44,990 nt of DNA from Gemmatimonadota bacterium (GTDB lineage Bacteria > Latescibacterota > UBA2968 > UBA8231). The position numbers were made by a program, and so were the translations under genes. Where the stretch lies: the NCBI GenBank assembly GCA_018673255.1, contig JABHDC010000060.1, positions 1-44,990 on the forward strand. Direction: 5' to 3'. Of this stretch, positions 17,901-25,798 are shown piece by piece. Every line of letters begins with the position of its first letter. Positions within the stretch are counted from its first letter, which is position 1. The notes beneath the pieces were generated by a model. The model was not told the origin of the DNA and searched no databases. It saw only the letters and a program-made list of their open reading frames with translations.

Positions 17901-18038
17901 AAACAGGGGCTGCGGTTTCCAGACTGAGGCCAGCAGGAAGCTGAAGAAGCCCAGAAGAAAGGCGGTAAAGACGACGATCCCCTTGCGCCGGCGCAGGATG
18001 CGCCAGTAATCGCGAAGAGTGACTTCGTATTGGGCCAT
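14997..18038 (-). CDS. Wzz-type chain-length regulator fused to BY-kinase, with C-terminal SPOR-like domain
   Basis: The protein has 1013 residues. It begins with a Wzz domain: first helix ~19-39, long periplasmic coiled coil, second helix ~397-416 after a Pro-rich 'PSVPINPHHP' segment. A bacterial tyrosine kinase domain follows (~470-690): Walker A 'HHEGKSTT' near 510, Walker A' 'VLVDCDLRKP' near 535 and Walker B 'VVLIDTPPV' near 635. A tyrosine cluster 'GYNAYYAYGS' near 700 is the expected autophosphorylation site. Unlike ordinary Wzc-type kinases, it continues through an acidic linker to a third helix (~790-806) and a C-terminal SPOR-like segment (~890-970). It should control polymer length and export through phosphorylation cycles. 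The SPOR-like tail would be periplasmic and may bind peptidoglycan. Confidence 0.9.
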   Translation of the reverse strand: MAQYEVTLRDYWRILRRRKGIVVFTAFLLGFFSFLLASVWKPQPLFQATAKVQINFHQNLTGLYLQTIAYNSGDQIETQQTIITSQPVLRRTGTELNLMDWTKTGADSAQVLQDLQRIITTSQEGFTNIITVSAKHPAPERARDMANTLCRVYRDYNHELKNIQAVRHREFVERQRANARTVLAQAEEAVRSYREDSELISLESQASVNLQGITTSEREVQRLRQDLNAITTMVSEMESSGGLSERTMQGNSVRRVGETFMTLSRNLNVQRQQREALLVQLTADHPNVRRVQVKIDQITRDLSGELRHRREAMRLDLNSEEARLLELREQYNLLPSRGLELSRLLREVAMRQEVVTVLEESYQEALIREADKVEEVSVLEWALTPSVPINPHHPLRRAVMGVLLGLVLGVVFAVVAETLDTSIGTIEDVQEYTGTQVVGIVPYINVDDVRASLARRGVDVSDDRTVQRKAQLVAYFDPMSTLAETYRTLRTNIEFVSVEKGVRCMMITSSMHHEGKSTTIANLAMTMAQLGKRTVLVDCDLRKPSTARLFGLDKEPGVTEVIVGNYKWQDVVRTVTDIVTGGMGMEDVLQTQGISNLNIITSGAIPPNPAELLNSRRMDEFLQELRDEYDVVLIDTPPVLHVTDAAILGKKVDGALMVYKAGDVARTSLKRSTSLLLGVGVELLGVVINGIRADLSSEYQDLGYNAYYAYGSDVAAPERTFEQKYKDLNRRWRKKLGLGDDQEELRAPAIEALGEDVEDPEEDHLEEPSQAYSDIDFEEEDGSRLWRRLVGYLALAVAAVGLSWQSGILTNLMPSGDTPDSPSVDVMLPATALRDESIARRMPRVAQPVPTQADLNPTVAISPASDEVRQNGAPPIATPLADAPLFEVVEATDAFVIRVAAYPPGSVWADRSLQALVSEGEPAFVSPVHVKGERYLRLLVGRFSDWDSAFGYAQDLRSRSLIEEFTVLRLPYAVRGDGVRPTDYTTDAPLLAGAFATVAEAERFVADPDVWPR

Positions 18039-18081
18039 AGTGGCTGGGTATCGTCGGTGGGAGGGGTGATCTCTTAGCGGT

Positions 18082-18120
18082 TCACACGCGTCGCCCCCCG
18101 AATGGGCGCGACGCGTGTGA
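18082..18120. terminator. Perfect 13-bp inverted repeat between kptA-like and Wzz genes
   Basis: TCACACGCGTCGC (18082-18094) pairs perfectly with GCGACGCGTGTGA (18108-18120) around a 13-base loop. It sits nine bases after the kptA-like stop and 44 bases before the Wzz start on the minus strand. The stem is strong, but no T-run follows, so it could be a terminator, an attenuator or an mRNA-stabilising hairpin between the two transcription units. Confidence 0.6.
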
Positions 18121-18128
18121 GCAATCTT

Positions 18129-18977
18129 CTAGCGGCGTCCGGTATCTGGGCGCGCCCGGCGACCAAAGGTCATCTCTTCCGGCTTGGGATCGACACGCTG
18201 TGTTGCCTCGCCGCTGACCGACGAACCCCGTTCACCGCTGCGGGCAGGACGATCACTTCGCTCGGAGCGGCCTGGGGGCCGTTCGGAGCGCGAGCCACCT
18301 GCCCGGTTTCCACTCTCTCTATTTCCACTTTCCCTGCCACGCCCCGGACGACGGGGTCCGCGACGAGGCCGGTCTTCGCCATCTTCGTCTTCGCGTCGTG
18401 GTGGCACCCCTTCGACGACGGTCACTTCGCCCACGAACTTGGCGTCGATGGTCCGCGTCAGGACCACCTCACCCCGCGACCAGAATTGGGCGCCATCGGC
18501 TGCGGCATCCGCAGCGCGAACCTCAACCAGTGTCGGGTCATCGACCGATCCGGCACGCGATTCGGCTGACTCCCGACTCGCAGACAAATGCAGATAGAAA
18601 CGATCCTCGGGAGCAATCCCCTCGTCCTTCATCGTTGCCGATGCATCGGCAGTGGCAATCATGTACAAACTCTCTGGCGGCTCCATTGGCTCGCCATCCA
18701 TCTCGACAAAGAAACTGTGAGCGTAGAGGGCTCGGATCCCCTTCTCCGTGATCTCGAAGCGTCGCTGCCGTGACGTCTCGACGAGATCGCGAATGTCAGC
18801 CTCTTCCACGGCAGAATAGCGCTGCTGGACGGCTTCCACGACTTCATCGAGAGGAATGAAACCGAACTCATCCATCGTGAGGCCGAATTCGTCAGGCCGG
18901 TGACGCAGGATGAGGGATAGCAGCTTTGAGATACGTCTACGGTCAGGCACGTCAGCAGGGTCCTTGTAGAGAGTCAC
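18129..18977 (-). CDS. kptA: RNA 2'-phosphotransferase-like protein (KptA/Tpt1 family) with Arg-rich tail
   Basis: The protein has 282 residues from a GTG. Residues 12-190 follow the KptA/Tpt1 plan. An N-terminal winged helix comes first with 'ISKLLSLILRHRP' (Arg25, His26) and 'GLTMDEFGFIPLDEVV'. Then come 'QRRFEI' (Arg72/73) and 'IRALYAHSF', the counterpart of the canonical 'IRANQGHS'. The NAD-binding half has 'PPESLYMIAT' where 'PPxxLYHGT' is expected, and 'EDRFYLHLS' (Arg126). The Arg-His-Arg-Arg set therefore seems kept, while the HGT motif is lost. The family moves an RNA 2'-phosphate to NAD+. Residues ~194-282 form a low-complexity Arg/Gly/Ser/Glu tail with a 'ESGNRESGNR' repeat, likely disordered and RNA-binding. 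Its cellular role is unknown. Confidence 0.8.
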   Translation of the reverse strand: MTLYKDPADVPDRRRISKLLSLILRHRPDEFGLTMDEFGFIPLDEVVEAVQQRYSAVEEADIRDLVETSRQRRFEITEKGIRALYAHSFFVEMDGEPMEPPESLYMIATADASATMKDEGIAPEDRFYLHLSASRESAESRAGSVDDPTLVEVRAADAAADGAQFWSRGEVVLTRTIDAKFVGEVTVVEGVPPRREDEDGEDRPRRGPRRPGRGRESGNRESGNRAGGSRSERPPGRSERSDRPARSGERGSSVSGEATQRVDPKPEEMTFGRRARPDTGRR

Positions 18978-19034
18978 ACGTCCAGCGGCGGGCGATGTCG
19001 CGGTACCGCCGCGATGATGGGTGCATTTGGCGAA

Positions 19035-19487
19035 TTACTGATTCCACTTGTCACGATATCGAGTCAACGCCTTGGCAACCGCCGCATCCTGCAATGCCAG
19101 GATCTGGGCGGCCAGGACGGCTGCATTGCGGCTGTTGTCGATACCGACGGTGGCCACAGGCACACCGGGTGGCATCTGTACGATGCTGTAGAGAGAGTCG
19201 ACACCGTTGAGTGCCCCCGAGGCAATCGGGACGCCGATGACGGGCAGTGCCGTATGTGCAGCGACAACGCCCGGCAGAGCAGCAGCCAGACCCGCGCCGG
19301 CGATAATCACCTTGATACCGCGATCGGCCGCCTCTTTTGCCCAGGTGGCAGTCCGTTCGGGATTGCGATGCGCCGATGACACCATTTTCTCGTGCGCGAT
19401 TCCCAACTCATCCAGAATGGCGACGGCCTTCTCCATCACCCCCTCATCGGAGGTACTGCCCATGATGATCCCAACAACGGCGCTCAC
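19035..19487 (-). CDS. purE: N5-carboxyaminoimidazole ribonucleotide mutase
   Basis: The protein has 150 residues from the GTG at 19487, chosen because AAGGA lies seven bases upstream and the length matches class I PurE; a longer frame to 19556 adds non-homologous sequence. 'GIIMGSTSD' (6-14) binds the phosphate and 'SAHRNP' (38-43) holds the catalytic His. 'AGAGLAAALPGVVAAHT' and 'PVIGVPI' complete the family pattern. It catalyses conversion of N5-CAIR to 4-carboxy-AIR in de novo purine synthesis, normally with PurK, which is not in this window. It lies between ftsZ and the kptA-like gene, all on the minus strand. Confidence 0.95.
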   Translation of the reverse strand: MSAVVGIIMGSTSDEGVMEKAVAILDELGIAHEKMVSSAHRNPERTATWAKEAADRGIKVIIAGAGLAAALPGVVAAHTALPVIGVPIASGALNGVDSLYSIVQMPPGVPVATVGIDNSRNAAVLAAQILALQDAAVAKALTRYRDKWNQ

Positions 19488-19651
19488 GTATTCATCCTTG
19501 GTAGATACACTGTGAATGCCTGCCCGGGACCAAGTCGTCCCAACAGATGTAACCATACGGCAGACAAAGAGTTACAACCGGTCAAATATCACTACGTCGG
19601 CCCGGGCGCGCAATCACAGGAAGCCTCTCCTGCCCCGATGCGGCCCGTGTC

Positions 19652-20818
19652 CTATCCCATCTTGCGGCGGAGGATGGCGGGGTAATCCAGATCTTCAGTG
19701 AACTGCGCTTCGCCATTGGCCTTGATCGGTTCTTCCAGTGGCTGACGAGGGGGGAGTCCACCGCGAGGCGGCCGCTTCCCCACAGGCGTGGGCGCTGGCG
19801 CGGGCTCTTCGGGGCGTGCCTGTGACTGCATCTGTGACTGAGGAACGAACTTGCCCTCCTTGTTCAGATGGAAACCGGTGGCGATGACGGTCACCCGGAG
19901 TTCGTCGCCCATCGATTCATCGATGACGGTACCGAAAATGATATTGGCCTCGCTGCCAGCCGACTCCTGGATGATCGAAGCCGCCTCATTTGCCTCGTAG
20001 AGCGTCAGATTGGCGTCTGCTGAGATATTGATCAGGGCGCCCTTGGCGCCGTCGATGGAGATCTCTTCAATCAGAGGACTCTTGATCGCCCGCTTGGCTG
20101 CCTCCGTCGCCCGCCCCTCACCCCGGTGTGAGCCGACGCCGATGATCGCGTCGCCACCCTCAGTGATGACCGTACGCACATCGTTGAAGTCGAGGTTGAT
20201 CATGCCGGGAATCGTGATCAGATCGGCAATGCCTCTCGTCGCCTGCAACAGGACCTCGTCAGCCTTGGCAAAGGCTTCTTCGAGCGTCGTATCGCGGGAG
20301 CACACCTGCAGCAGCCGCTGATTCTTGATGACGATCAACGTATCGACGTGCTCCTGCAGTTCGGCAATACCCGCCTGCGCATTTCGCATGCGCGGGAAGC
20401 CCTCAAACTGAAATGGCTCCGTGACGATGCCAACGGTGAGAGCGCCCTGCTCCTTGGCGATCTGGGCCACGACCGGCGCGGCCCCAGTCCCGGTGCCACC
20501 ACCCATGCCAGCCGTGATGAAGACCAGGTCTGTATCGGCGAGTCTTTCGGCCACCTTGTCACGATCTTCTTCGATCGACTGGCGGCCGATCTCCGGCTTG
20601 GCCCCGGCGCCCAGACCGCGGGTCACACTCTCGCCGATGCAGAGACAGTGATCGGCGGCGGAAACTTCCAGATCCTGATTGTCCGTGTTCACGGCGATGA
20701 ACTCGACGCCATGCATCCCGGACTGCACCATCCGGTTAATCGCATTGCCGCCGGCACCGCCAACACCGACGACCTTGATGCTGGCGCAAGACTCGAAATC
20801 GATGATCTGAAAACTCAT
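19652..20818 (-). CDS. ftsZ: Cell division protein FtsZ
   Basis: The protein has 388 residues and a strong GGGGGAGG ribosome binding site. The GTPase domain has 'GVGGAGGNAINRM' (18-30) and the tubulin signature 'GGGTGTG' (106-112), with the T7 synergy loop around 'NLDFNDV'. A short Pro-rich linker (~330-365) leads to the conserved C-terminal peptide 'DLDYPAILRRKMG' (376-388), which binds FtsA and other partners. It polymerises into the division ring at mid-cell. It is the last gene of the dcw cluster, 58 bases after ftsA, and is followed by a 164-base gap before purE. Confidence 0.98.
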   Translation of the reverse strand: MSFQIIDFESCASIKVVGVGGAGGNAINRMVQSGMHGVEFIAVNTDNQDLEVSAADHCLCIGESVTRGLGAGAKPEIGRQSIEEDRDKVAERLADTDLVFITAGMGGGTGTGAAPVVAQIAKEQGALTVGIVTEPFQFEGFPRMRNAQAGIAELQEHVDTLIVIKNQRLLQVCSRDTTLEEAFAKADEVLLQATRGIADLITIPGMINLDFNDVRTVITEGGDAIIGVGSHRGEGRATEAAKRAIKSPLIEEISIDGAKGALINISADANLTLYEANEAASIIQESAGSEANIIFGTVIDESMGDELRVTVIATGFHLNKEGKFVPQSQMQSQARPEEPAPAPTPVGKRPPRGGLPPRQPLEEPIKANGEAQFTEDLDYPAILRRKMG

Positions 20819-20876
20819 ATAGTGGCCTCCCCCGAGGTGGTGATAGATCGCTGTGGTCTTGGTTGAGTCAGGAACA

Positions 20877-22082
20877 TCAGAGCAGATTCTCCAGCCACGA
20901 GCGCATGCGTCCGGCGGCTGAGTCGAAGCGTGTAGTCAATTCGGATGATTCGGCGGTGCGTGTATCATTGGCACTGAGCACCAGTCCCATGGCAGTTGCC
21001 CACTCCGGCTGGGCCAGCGTGTCGCCAACGCCCGGTCGGGCGACGGGAGTGGCGATCCGTGTCGCGGTCCCAAGTGTCTCTTCGGCAACCGTGGCAATCG
21101 ACGGCAATTGGCAACTGCCACCCGTAAGGACAAAACCGGCACGCGGACGTGTGCTGTCGGTCAGTTCGAGACGCGCGGTCACGTGTTCGAAGATCTCTTC
21201 GAGACGGGCGCTGGTGATCTCACCTACGTCAGCGTTCGAAACGCGCTCCGGCGTTCGCCCGGCAATGCTGGCAACCTGCAGGACGTCCTCAACACTTGCG
21301 GCGTATTGACGCTTGAGGGTTTCAGCGTGACTCCAGGTTGTGCGCAGACAGACCGCAAGATCCCCGGTCACCTGCTGGCCGCCGAGGGGCACCACGCAAC
21401 TACGCATGATGGCACCGTCCTCAAAGCAGACCACATCCGTCGTGCCACCGCCGATGTCGATGAGACCGACACCCATATCCAGTTCATCTTCGGTCAGACA
21501 GGCCTTGGCAGATGCCAGGGGGCTGAAGACCAGATCGGCGACGCGAAATCCACTGCGCTCGACGCAGGCAACCAGATTCCGGACCGCCGTCACACCGCCG
21601 GTCACGATGTGGACACGAGCGCCCAATCTCACACCGGTCATACCGGTGGGATTGTGAATCCGCCGCTGTTCATCGACCTGAAAGTCCCTCGGCAGGACAT
21701 GCAGGATCTCACGCTCAAAGGGAATCGCCACGGTGCGGGCTGCATCGACCGCACGCTGGCGATCGACAGAGGTGACGGTAGCGTCGCGACCTTCCACAGC
21801 CACGGCACCCTGACTCTGCAGGGCATCCACGTGCTCACCGGAAATCGACACGGTGACGTCCTGGATCTCCACGCCCGACGCCATCCTCGCCCCCTCCACG
21901 GCCTGCCGCAGCGCCGAACCGAGTCGATCCGCATCCACCACGACGCCGTGTCGGACACCGAGACTGGGGGCGGATCCCACGCCGATGACATCCAGTTCTG
22001 GACCCGCCACTTCAGCTAGGACCACCCGCACCATCGTCGACCCGATATCGACACCTGCCAGCAAGGGGCGTGACTCAACCAT
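20877..22082 (-). CDS. ftsA: Cell division protein FtsA
   Basis: The protein has 401 residues from the ATG at 22082, which overlaps the end of ftsQ by eight bases. The frame continues upstream inside ftsQ, but that part does not resemble FtsA. It has actin-fold ATPase motifs: 'GVDIGSTMVRVV' (phosphate 1), 'GLIDIGGGTTDVV' (phosphate 2) and 'GFVLTGGSCQLP' (adenosine). The FtsA-specific 1C domain lies between. The C-terminus 'MRSWLENLL' is the amphipathic membrane-targeting helix. It tethers FtsZ filaments to the inner membrane and recruits later division proteins. Confidence 0.97.
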   Translation of the reverse strand: MVESRPLLAGVDIGSTMVRVVLAEVAGPELDVIGVGSAPSLGVRHGVVVDADRLGSALRQAVEGARMASGVEIQDVTVSISGEHVDALQSQGAVAVEGRDATVTSVDRQRAVDAARTVAIPFEREILHVLPRDFQVDEQRRIHNPTGMTGVRLGARVHIVTGGVTAVRNLVACVERSGFRVADLVFSPLASAKACLTEDELDMGVGLIDIGGGTTDVVCFEDGAIMRSCVVPLGGQQVTGDLAVCLRTTWSHAETLKRQYAASVEDVLQVASIAGRTPERVSNADVGEITSARLEEIFEHVTARLELTDSTRPRAGFVLTGGSCQLPSIATVAEETLGTATRIATPVARPGVGDTLAQPEWATAMGLVLSANDTRTAESSELTTRFDSAAGRMRSWLENLL

Positions 22083-22980
22083 GGGAGGAGACCTCTCGCA
22101 TGCGGGCCGGTAACGGGGAGCGAACAGGCAAGGTCGTCTTGCTCGTCCCCACGACGGCTTGTCCGCGATACCGCAGATCGACATACACCGCATCGGGCAC
22201 ATCGTGGTAGACGCGTTGCAATACCCCCAGCAGAGCGCGCAAACATTCGTCGTCAGCCAGAGGCAGGCGCACTTCCAGATCGTCGGCGACCAGGCGAAGC
22301 TGGAGTGATTCCTCATCGAGGGGGAGGATCTCCGACACTTCCGGAACGAGCCCCGGCGCCTGTGTGCGTACACGAAGCCACCATCCCAGCAGCGACCTCA
22401 CTTCGTGAGATGCCGGTAGAGACTCGCCGACCATCGGTGACCAGGGCTCAGTCCCCTCTTCGGTTTCATCCACCGAGACCGTCTGTCCATCATGGGGCCG
22501 GATGACGGGAAGATCCAGGTCACCGACACCTTCGGTCGTCAGTCGGCCACGTGGCAGAATGACTCCCGATGCGTCCAGGCCGAATAGATCGCCCTGCCAG
22601 TCGAGCCAGGCTGTTCGCCGGCGTTCCTGCAGCGTAACGACGAGACGGTCCGGCGGGCGGCGCTCGACGCGCGCCATTTCCACCCAGACCAGGTCACCGA
22701 TCCGCTGGGCCACTTCATCCAGGTCGGCACTGAAGATGCTGTCTCCGGGGCGCAGTCCACTGGCCTCGAGGATCTCCTCGCCTGTCAGCAGTCGCAGCCC
22801 ATGGACCTCAAGGGCGACCAGCCGATAGCCGGACGCTTCGCCCAGCGCGCTTTTTGCCAGTGCAGCACCCCCGGCAAGGCCGCCGACGAGGATGGTCAGG
22901 CAGATCCCAATCAGAATGCGACGCCGACGCGGTGTGGCCGGTGAAGTCGATGTCAGTGATTGTCGTTTTCGCTGTGCCAT
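22075..22980 (-). CDS. ftsQ: Cell division protein FtsQ (POTRA domain)
   Basis: The protein has 301 residues from the ATG at 22980, one base after the murC stop; the open frame upstream lies within murC and is discounted. It has a basic N-terminus, one membrane helix (~22-42) and a POTRA domain starting 'YRLVALEVHGLRLLTGEEI' (52-70). A beta domain follows, including 'DRLVVTLQERRRTAWLDW'. FtsQ links cytoplasmic and periplasmic division factors through FtsB/FtsL. Sequence conservation in this family is low, so the call relies on domain order and position between murC and ftsA. Confidence 0.93.
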   Translation of the reverse strand: MAQRKRQSLTSTSPATPRRRRILIGICLTILVGGLAGGAALAKSALGEASGYRLVALEVHGLRLLTGEEILEASGLRPGDSIFSADLDEVAQRIGDLVWVEMARVERRPPDRLVVTLQERRRTAWLDWQGDLFGLDASGVILPRGRLTTEGVGDLDLPVIRPHDGQTVSVDETEEGTEPWSPMVGESLPASHEVRSLLGWWLRVRTQAPGLVPEVSEILPLDEESLQLRLVADDLEVRLPLADDECLRALLGVLQRVYHDVPDAVYVDLRYRGQAVVGTSKTTLPVRSPLPARMREVSSHG

Positions 22981-22981
22981 C

Positions 22982-24391
22982 TTAGACAGCCTCCGCCACA
23001 CAATGCGAAGCCAGCACCTCACCGAGTCGATCGCTGATATCACCGGCACCCATGGCCAGCAGGAGATCATCTTCGCCACATCCCTGCAGGGCAGCCTCGA
23101 TCGCCACGCCAGGATCTGTCACGTCCTGTGCCTCAAGACCCTGTGCCTGCAGCATCGACGTCAGCAACCTCGAACTCACGCCGGGGATCGGCTCCTCACG
23201 GGCGGCATAGATTCCGCAGATCCAGACCTCATCTGCCAGGCTCAGTGCAGCACAGAATTCGCGGGCCAGATGTTGTGTTCGTGAATACAGATGAGGCTGG
23301 AAGACGGCCACGACACGTCGTGAAGTCGATCGAGCCCAATTGATGGCAGCCGTCACCTCCGTGGGGTGATGGGCATAATCATCAATGACGAGCGTCCCAT
23401 CGATCTGCCCCCTCGACTGCAAGCGGCGATCCACACCACCAAATTGCGCCAGCCCGTGGCTCACGGCATCCCAATCCCACCCCATTCGCTCAGCGACGCC
23501 GACCACCGTCATCGCATTGTCGACATTGTGCCGCCCTCGGGCCGCCAACTGAAGCGGCGGCCGCGTGACACCGTCGACGCGTACCTGCAGCCGACAGTGG
23601 GAGGCCTCAATCGTCACATCCTCAAGCTGCACTGTTGCATTTGGGTTCAGGCCGCACAGATCCACTGCTGCCGAGATCCCCTCTGTCGCACGAAGACACC
23701 GGGCATTGTCGTGCGTGACGACCCATTGCTGCGTCTGCCCGAGAAATGTGGCAAAGGCGCCATCGATGGCCGCATCATTCGCGTAGGTGTCGTGATGGTC
23801 CGCCTCGATATTCGTCACCACAGCGCCCAGAGGGTGCAGGTGGAGAAAACTTCGATCGAACTCATCTGCTTCGGCCACCAGCAGTTCGTCTGTTCCTGTT
23901 GCGGCCTGACTCCCACCAGCCTGCCAGCCCCCGATCACGACGCCGGGCTCCTCGCCTGCTGCCCGCGCCACGGAAACGATCATGCTCGACGTCGTCGTCT
24001 TGCCATGTGTGCCAGCCACGGCGATCATCGGACGCTGACGACTGAACCAACCCAGCAGTTCGGCCCGGGTACATGCCGGCACGCACATGCCATGGGCCGC
24101 CTTCAGCTCCGGATTGGTGCCATCCACGGCAGCACTGAACACAACCAGTTCGGCTCCGGAAACACGCTCAGCATCATGCGAACCGGTCCAGACCTGGATG
24201 CCTCGATCCCCCAGTGATCGAATGGCAGAACCATCATTCAGGTCCGATCCCTGCACATCGTGCCCCGCCTGCTGCAACAGGCAAGCCAGTGGCTCCATGC
24301 CAGCGCCGGCGATGCCGATCATGTGGATCCGACGTGGACGACCCAGATTCAGGTCCAGTGGTGAGGTCGAACTATTCATCGTGTCGGACAT
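22982..24391 (-). CDS. murC: UDP-N-acetylmuramate--L-alanine ligase
   Basis: The protein has 469 residues from the ATG at 24391, which begins one base after the ftsW stop. It has a UDP-binding Rossmann start 'IHMIGIAGAGMEPLA' (22-36; family form GIGGxGM), the P-loop 'GTHGKTTT' (127-134), 'NIEADHHDTY' and 'DDYAHHPTEV' with its His and Asp. It adds L-alanine to UDP-MurNAc using ATP, the first step of the peptide stem. In many dcw clusters murG precedes and murB follows murC; here both neighbours are missing and ftsW and ftsQ abut directly. Confidence 0.96.
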   Translation of the reverse strand: MSDTMNSSTSPLDLNLGRPRRIHMIGIAGAGMEPLACLLQQAGHDVQGSDLNDGSAIRSLGDRGIQVWTGSHDAERVSGAELVVFSAAVDGTNPELKAAHGMCVPACTRAELLGWFSRQRPMIAVAGTHGKTTTSSMIVSVARAAGEEPGVVIGGWQAGGSQAATGTDELLVAEADEFDRSFLHLHPLGAVVTNIEADHHDTYANDAAIDGAFATFLGQTQQWVVTHDNARCLRATEGISAAVDLCGLNPNATVQLEDVTIEASHCRLQVRVDGVTRPPLQLAARGRHNVDNAMTVVGVAERMGWDWDAVSHGLAQFGGVDRRLQSRGQIDGTLVIDDYAHHPTEVTAAINWARSTSRRVVAVFQPHLYSRTQHLAREFCAALSLADEVWICGIYAAREEPIPGVSSRLLTSMLQAQGLEAQDVTDPGVAIEAALQGCGEDDLLLAMGAGDISDRLGEVLASHCVAEAV

Positions 24392-24392
24392 C

Positions 24393-25616
24393 TTAGCGGT
24401 TCCCCAACCCGAGGGGACGCAGCGCACGCCAACCTCGGCGACGGCTACGGCCCGCCACGGTTGCACCCGTTGGCCGCCGCGTTACCGGTGAAAGGGCCGC
24501 CCGAACGTCGTCCCCCTGTACCTGCTCACGAGCGACCGCCGCCAGAATGCCGAGACCGCACAGATTCCACAGCAACGACGAACCGCCGTAACTGATGAAG
24601 GGCAGCGGCAGTCCAGTCGTGGGGGCCAATCCTGTGGCGACGGCAACATTCAGCAACGCGTAGACCCCGACCATCATGGAGATCCCCGCAGCCGTGTAGA
24701 ATCCGAATTGCGAACGTGCACCGGCCGCAATACGGAAGCCGTGCAAGGCGAGCGCGGCGAACAGAGCGATGATGCTCAAGGTCCCGAACAGCCCCAATTC
24801 TTCACCGGCAAAGGCGAAGACGAAGTCCGTGTGGGGTTCGGGGAGGAAATGCTTCTGCATGCTGTTGCCCAGACCGACACCAATCAGGCCGCCGCTACCC
24901 AGGGCCAATTTGGCCTGCGCCACCTGGAAACCGGCGCCCTGCGGGTCAGACTCGCCGAAGAAAGTCAGCAACCGCTGCAACTGATAGGGTGATGTGAAGA
25001 CGGACAGCACAACTCCGGGAATGCCGGCCAGGCCGACACAGGCCAGATGCGTTGGGCGAGCGCCCCCAATCCACAGCATGAGCAGCGCGATGGTGCCCAC
25101 GGCGAGGGCCGTTCCCAGATCGGGCTGCAACACGATCAGGCCAAGGACGATGGCGATGATGACCAGGCGAGGCAGCAGCCCCAGTTGCCAGTCGGCCATC
25201 ACCTCCCGATGGCGCACCATGACATCAGCCAGATACAGGACGAGGGCCAGTTTGGCGAATTCGGAGGGTTGGAATGTCAGTTGTGCCAGCGGCAGTCTGA
25301 AAGGCAGCCAGCGCTGTGCGCCCTTGCCTTCCCCGAACAGGAGCACAAGTACCAGCAGGCCGATTGCGACAATGAGCAGTGGCCGCGCCAGCGTTCGCCA
25401 CCATCCCAGAGGTACACGGGAGATGGCGAACATGATCAACAAGCCAAGCGCTGCCCGCACCAACTGGCGATACAGGAAGAAGCTGGCATCGTCGAAACGT
25501 GTCCCGGCCAGAGCGGAGCTCGAACTGTACACCATGACCACGCCGATACCGACGAGGACCACGGCGATCAACAGCACTTGTCGAGCCGCCCGTTCAGCAG
25601 GTGAACTGGTGGACAA
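24393..25616 (-). CDS. ftsW: SEDS-family peptidoglycan glycosyltransferase FtsW
   Basis: The protein has 407 residues with about ten membrane helices. It carries SEDS signatures: 'LTFQPSEFAKLALVLYLAD', 'LQPDLGTAL', 'QAKLALGSGG' with 'GNSMQKHFLPEPHTDFVFA', and the C-terminal 'GLPLPFISYGGSS'. It polymerises lipid II into septal glycan strands with its partner FtsI. The start is a TTG at 25616 with no clear ribosome binding site, so it could be a few codons off. The C-terminal ~45 residues are Arg-rich and cytoplasmic. The gene stands where mraY-murD-ftsW-murG would normally lie. Confidence 0.95.
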   Translation of the reverse strand: MSTSSPAERAARQVLLIAVVLVGIGVVMVYSSSSALAGTRFDDASFFLYRQLVRAALGLLIMFAISRVPLGWWRTLARPLLIVAIGLLVLVLLFGEGKGAQRWLPFRLPLAQLTFQPSEFAKLALVLYLADVMVRHREVMADWQLGLLPRLVIIAIVLGLIVLQPDLGTALAVGTIALLMLWIGGARPTHLACVGLAGIPGVVLSVFTSPYQLQRLLTFFGESDPQGAGFQVAQAKLALGSGGLIGVGLGNSMQKHFLPEPHTDFVFAFAGEELGLFGTLSIIALFAALALHGFRIAAGARSQFGFYTAAGISMMVGVYALLNVAVATGLAPTTGLPLPFISYGGSSLLWNLCGLGILAAVAREQVQGDDVRAALSPVTRRPTGATVAGRSRRRGWRALRPLGLGNR

Positions 25617-25798
25617 TCAAGCAGACCGATCGCGCAGGACAGGGCGACCAAGCAATGCTGGCCAGGAGAGATGTGGGCGCACGACTCATCTGACAAGGCG
25701 TGCAGATGTCAGTGACGTGCTTTGAGGGGGAGGAGACAACCGGTGGATCAGAGACAACCCGCCAACCGGGGGGACCGGTGACGGGATCATGCTTGGGA
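25617..25798. other. murF-ftsW intergenic gap
   Basis: This is the only sizeable non-coding gap within the dcw cluster (182 bases). It lies where mraY and murD are usually found. No remnant of either protein is apparent by eye, and no clear promoter or terminator; it contains two ACCGGT sites about 45 bases apart. Confidence 0.5.

Noticed and set aside
18300..18345. Repeated CT-rich tract as a microsatellite
   Set aside because: It encodes the ESGNR repeat in the Arg-rich tail of the kptA-like protein and is explained by coding sequence.
25617..25798. Possible mraY or murD remnant between murF and ftsW
   Set aside because: No frame in the gap shows MraY or MurD motifs, so I treat it as non-coding rather than a pseudogene.
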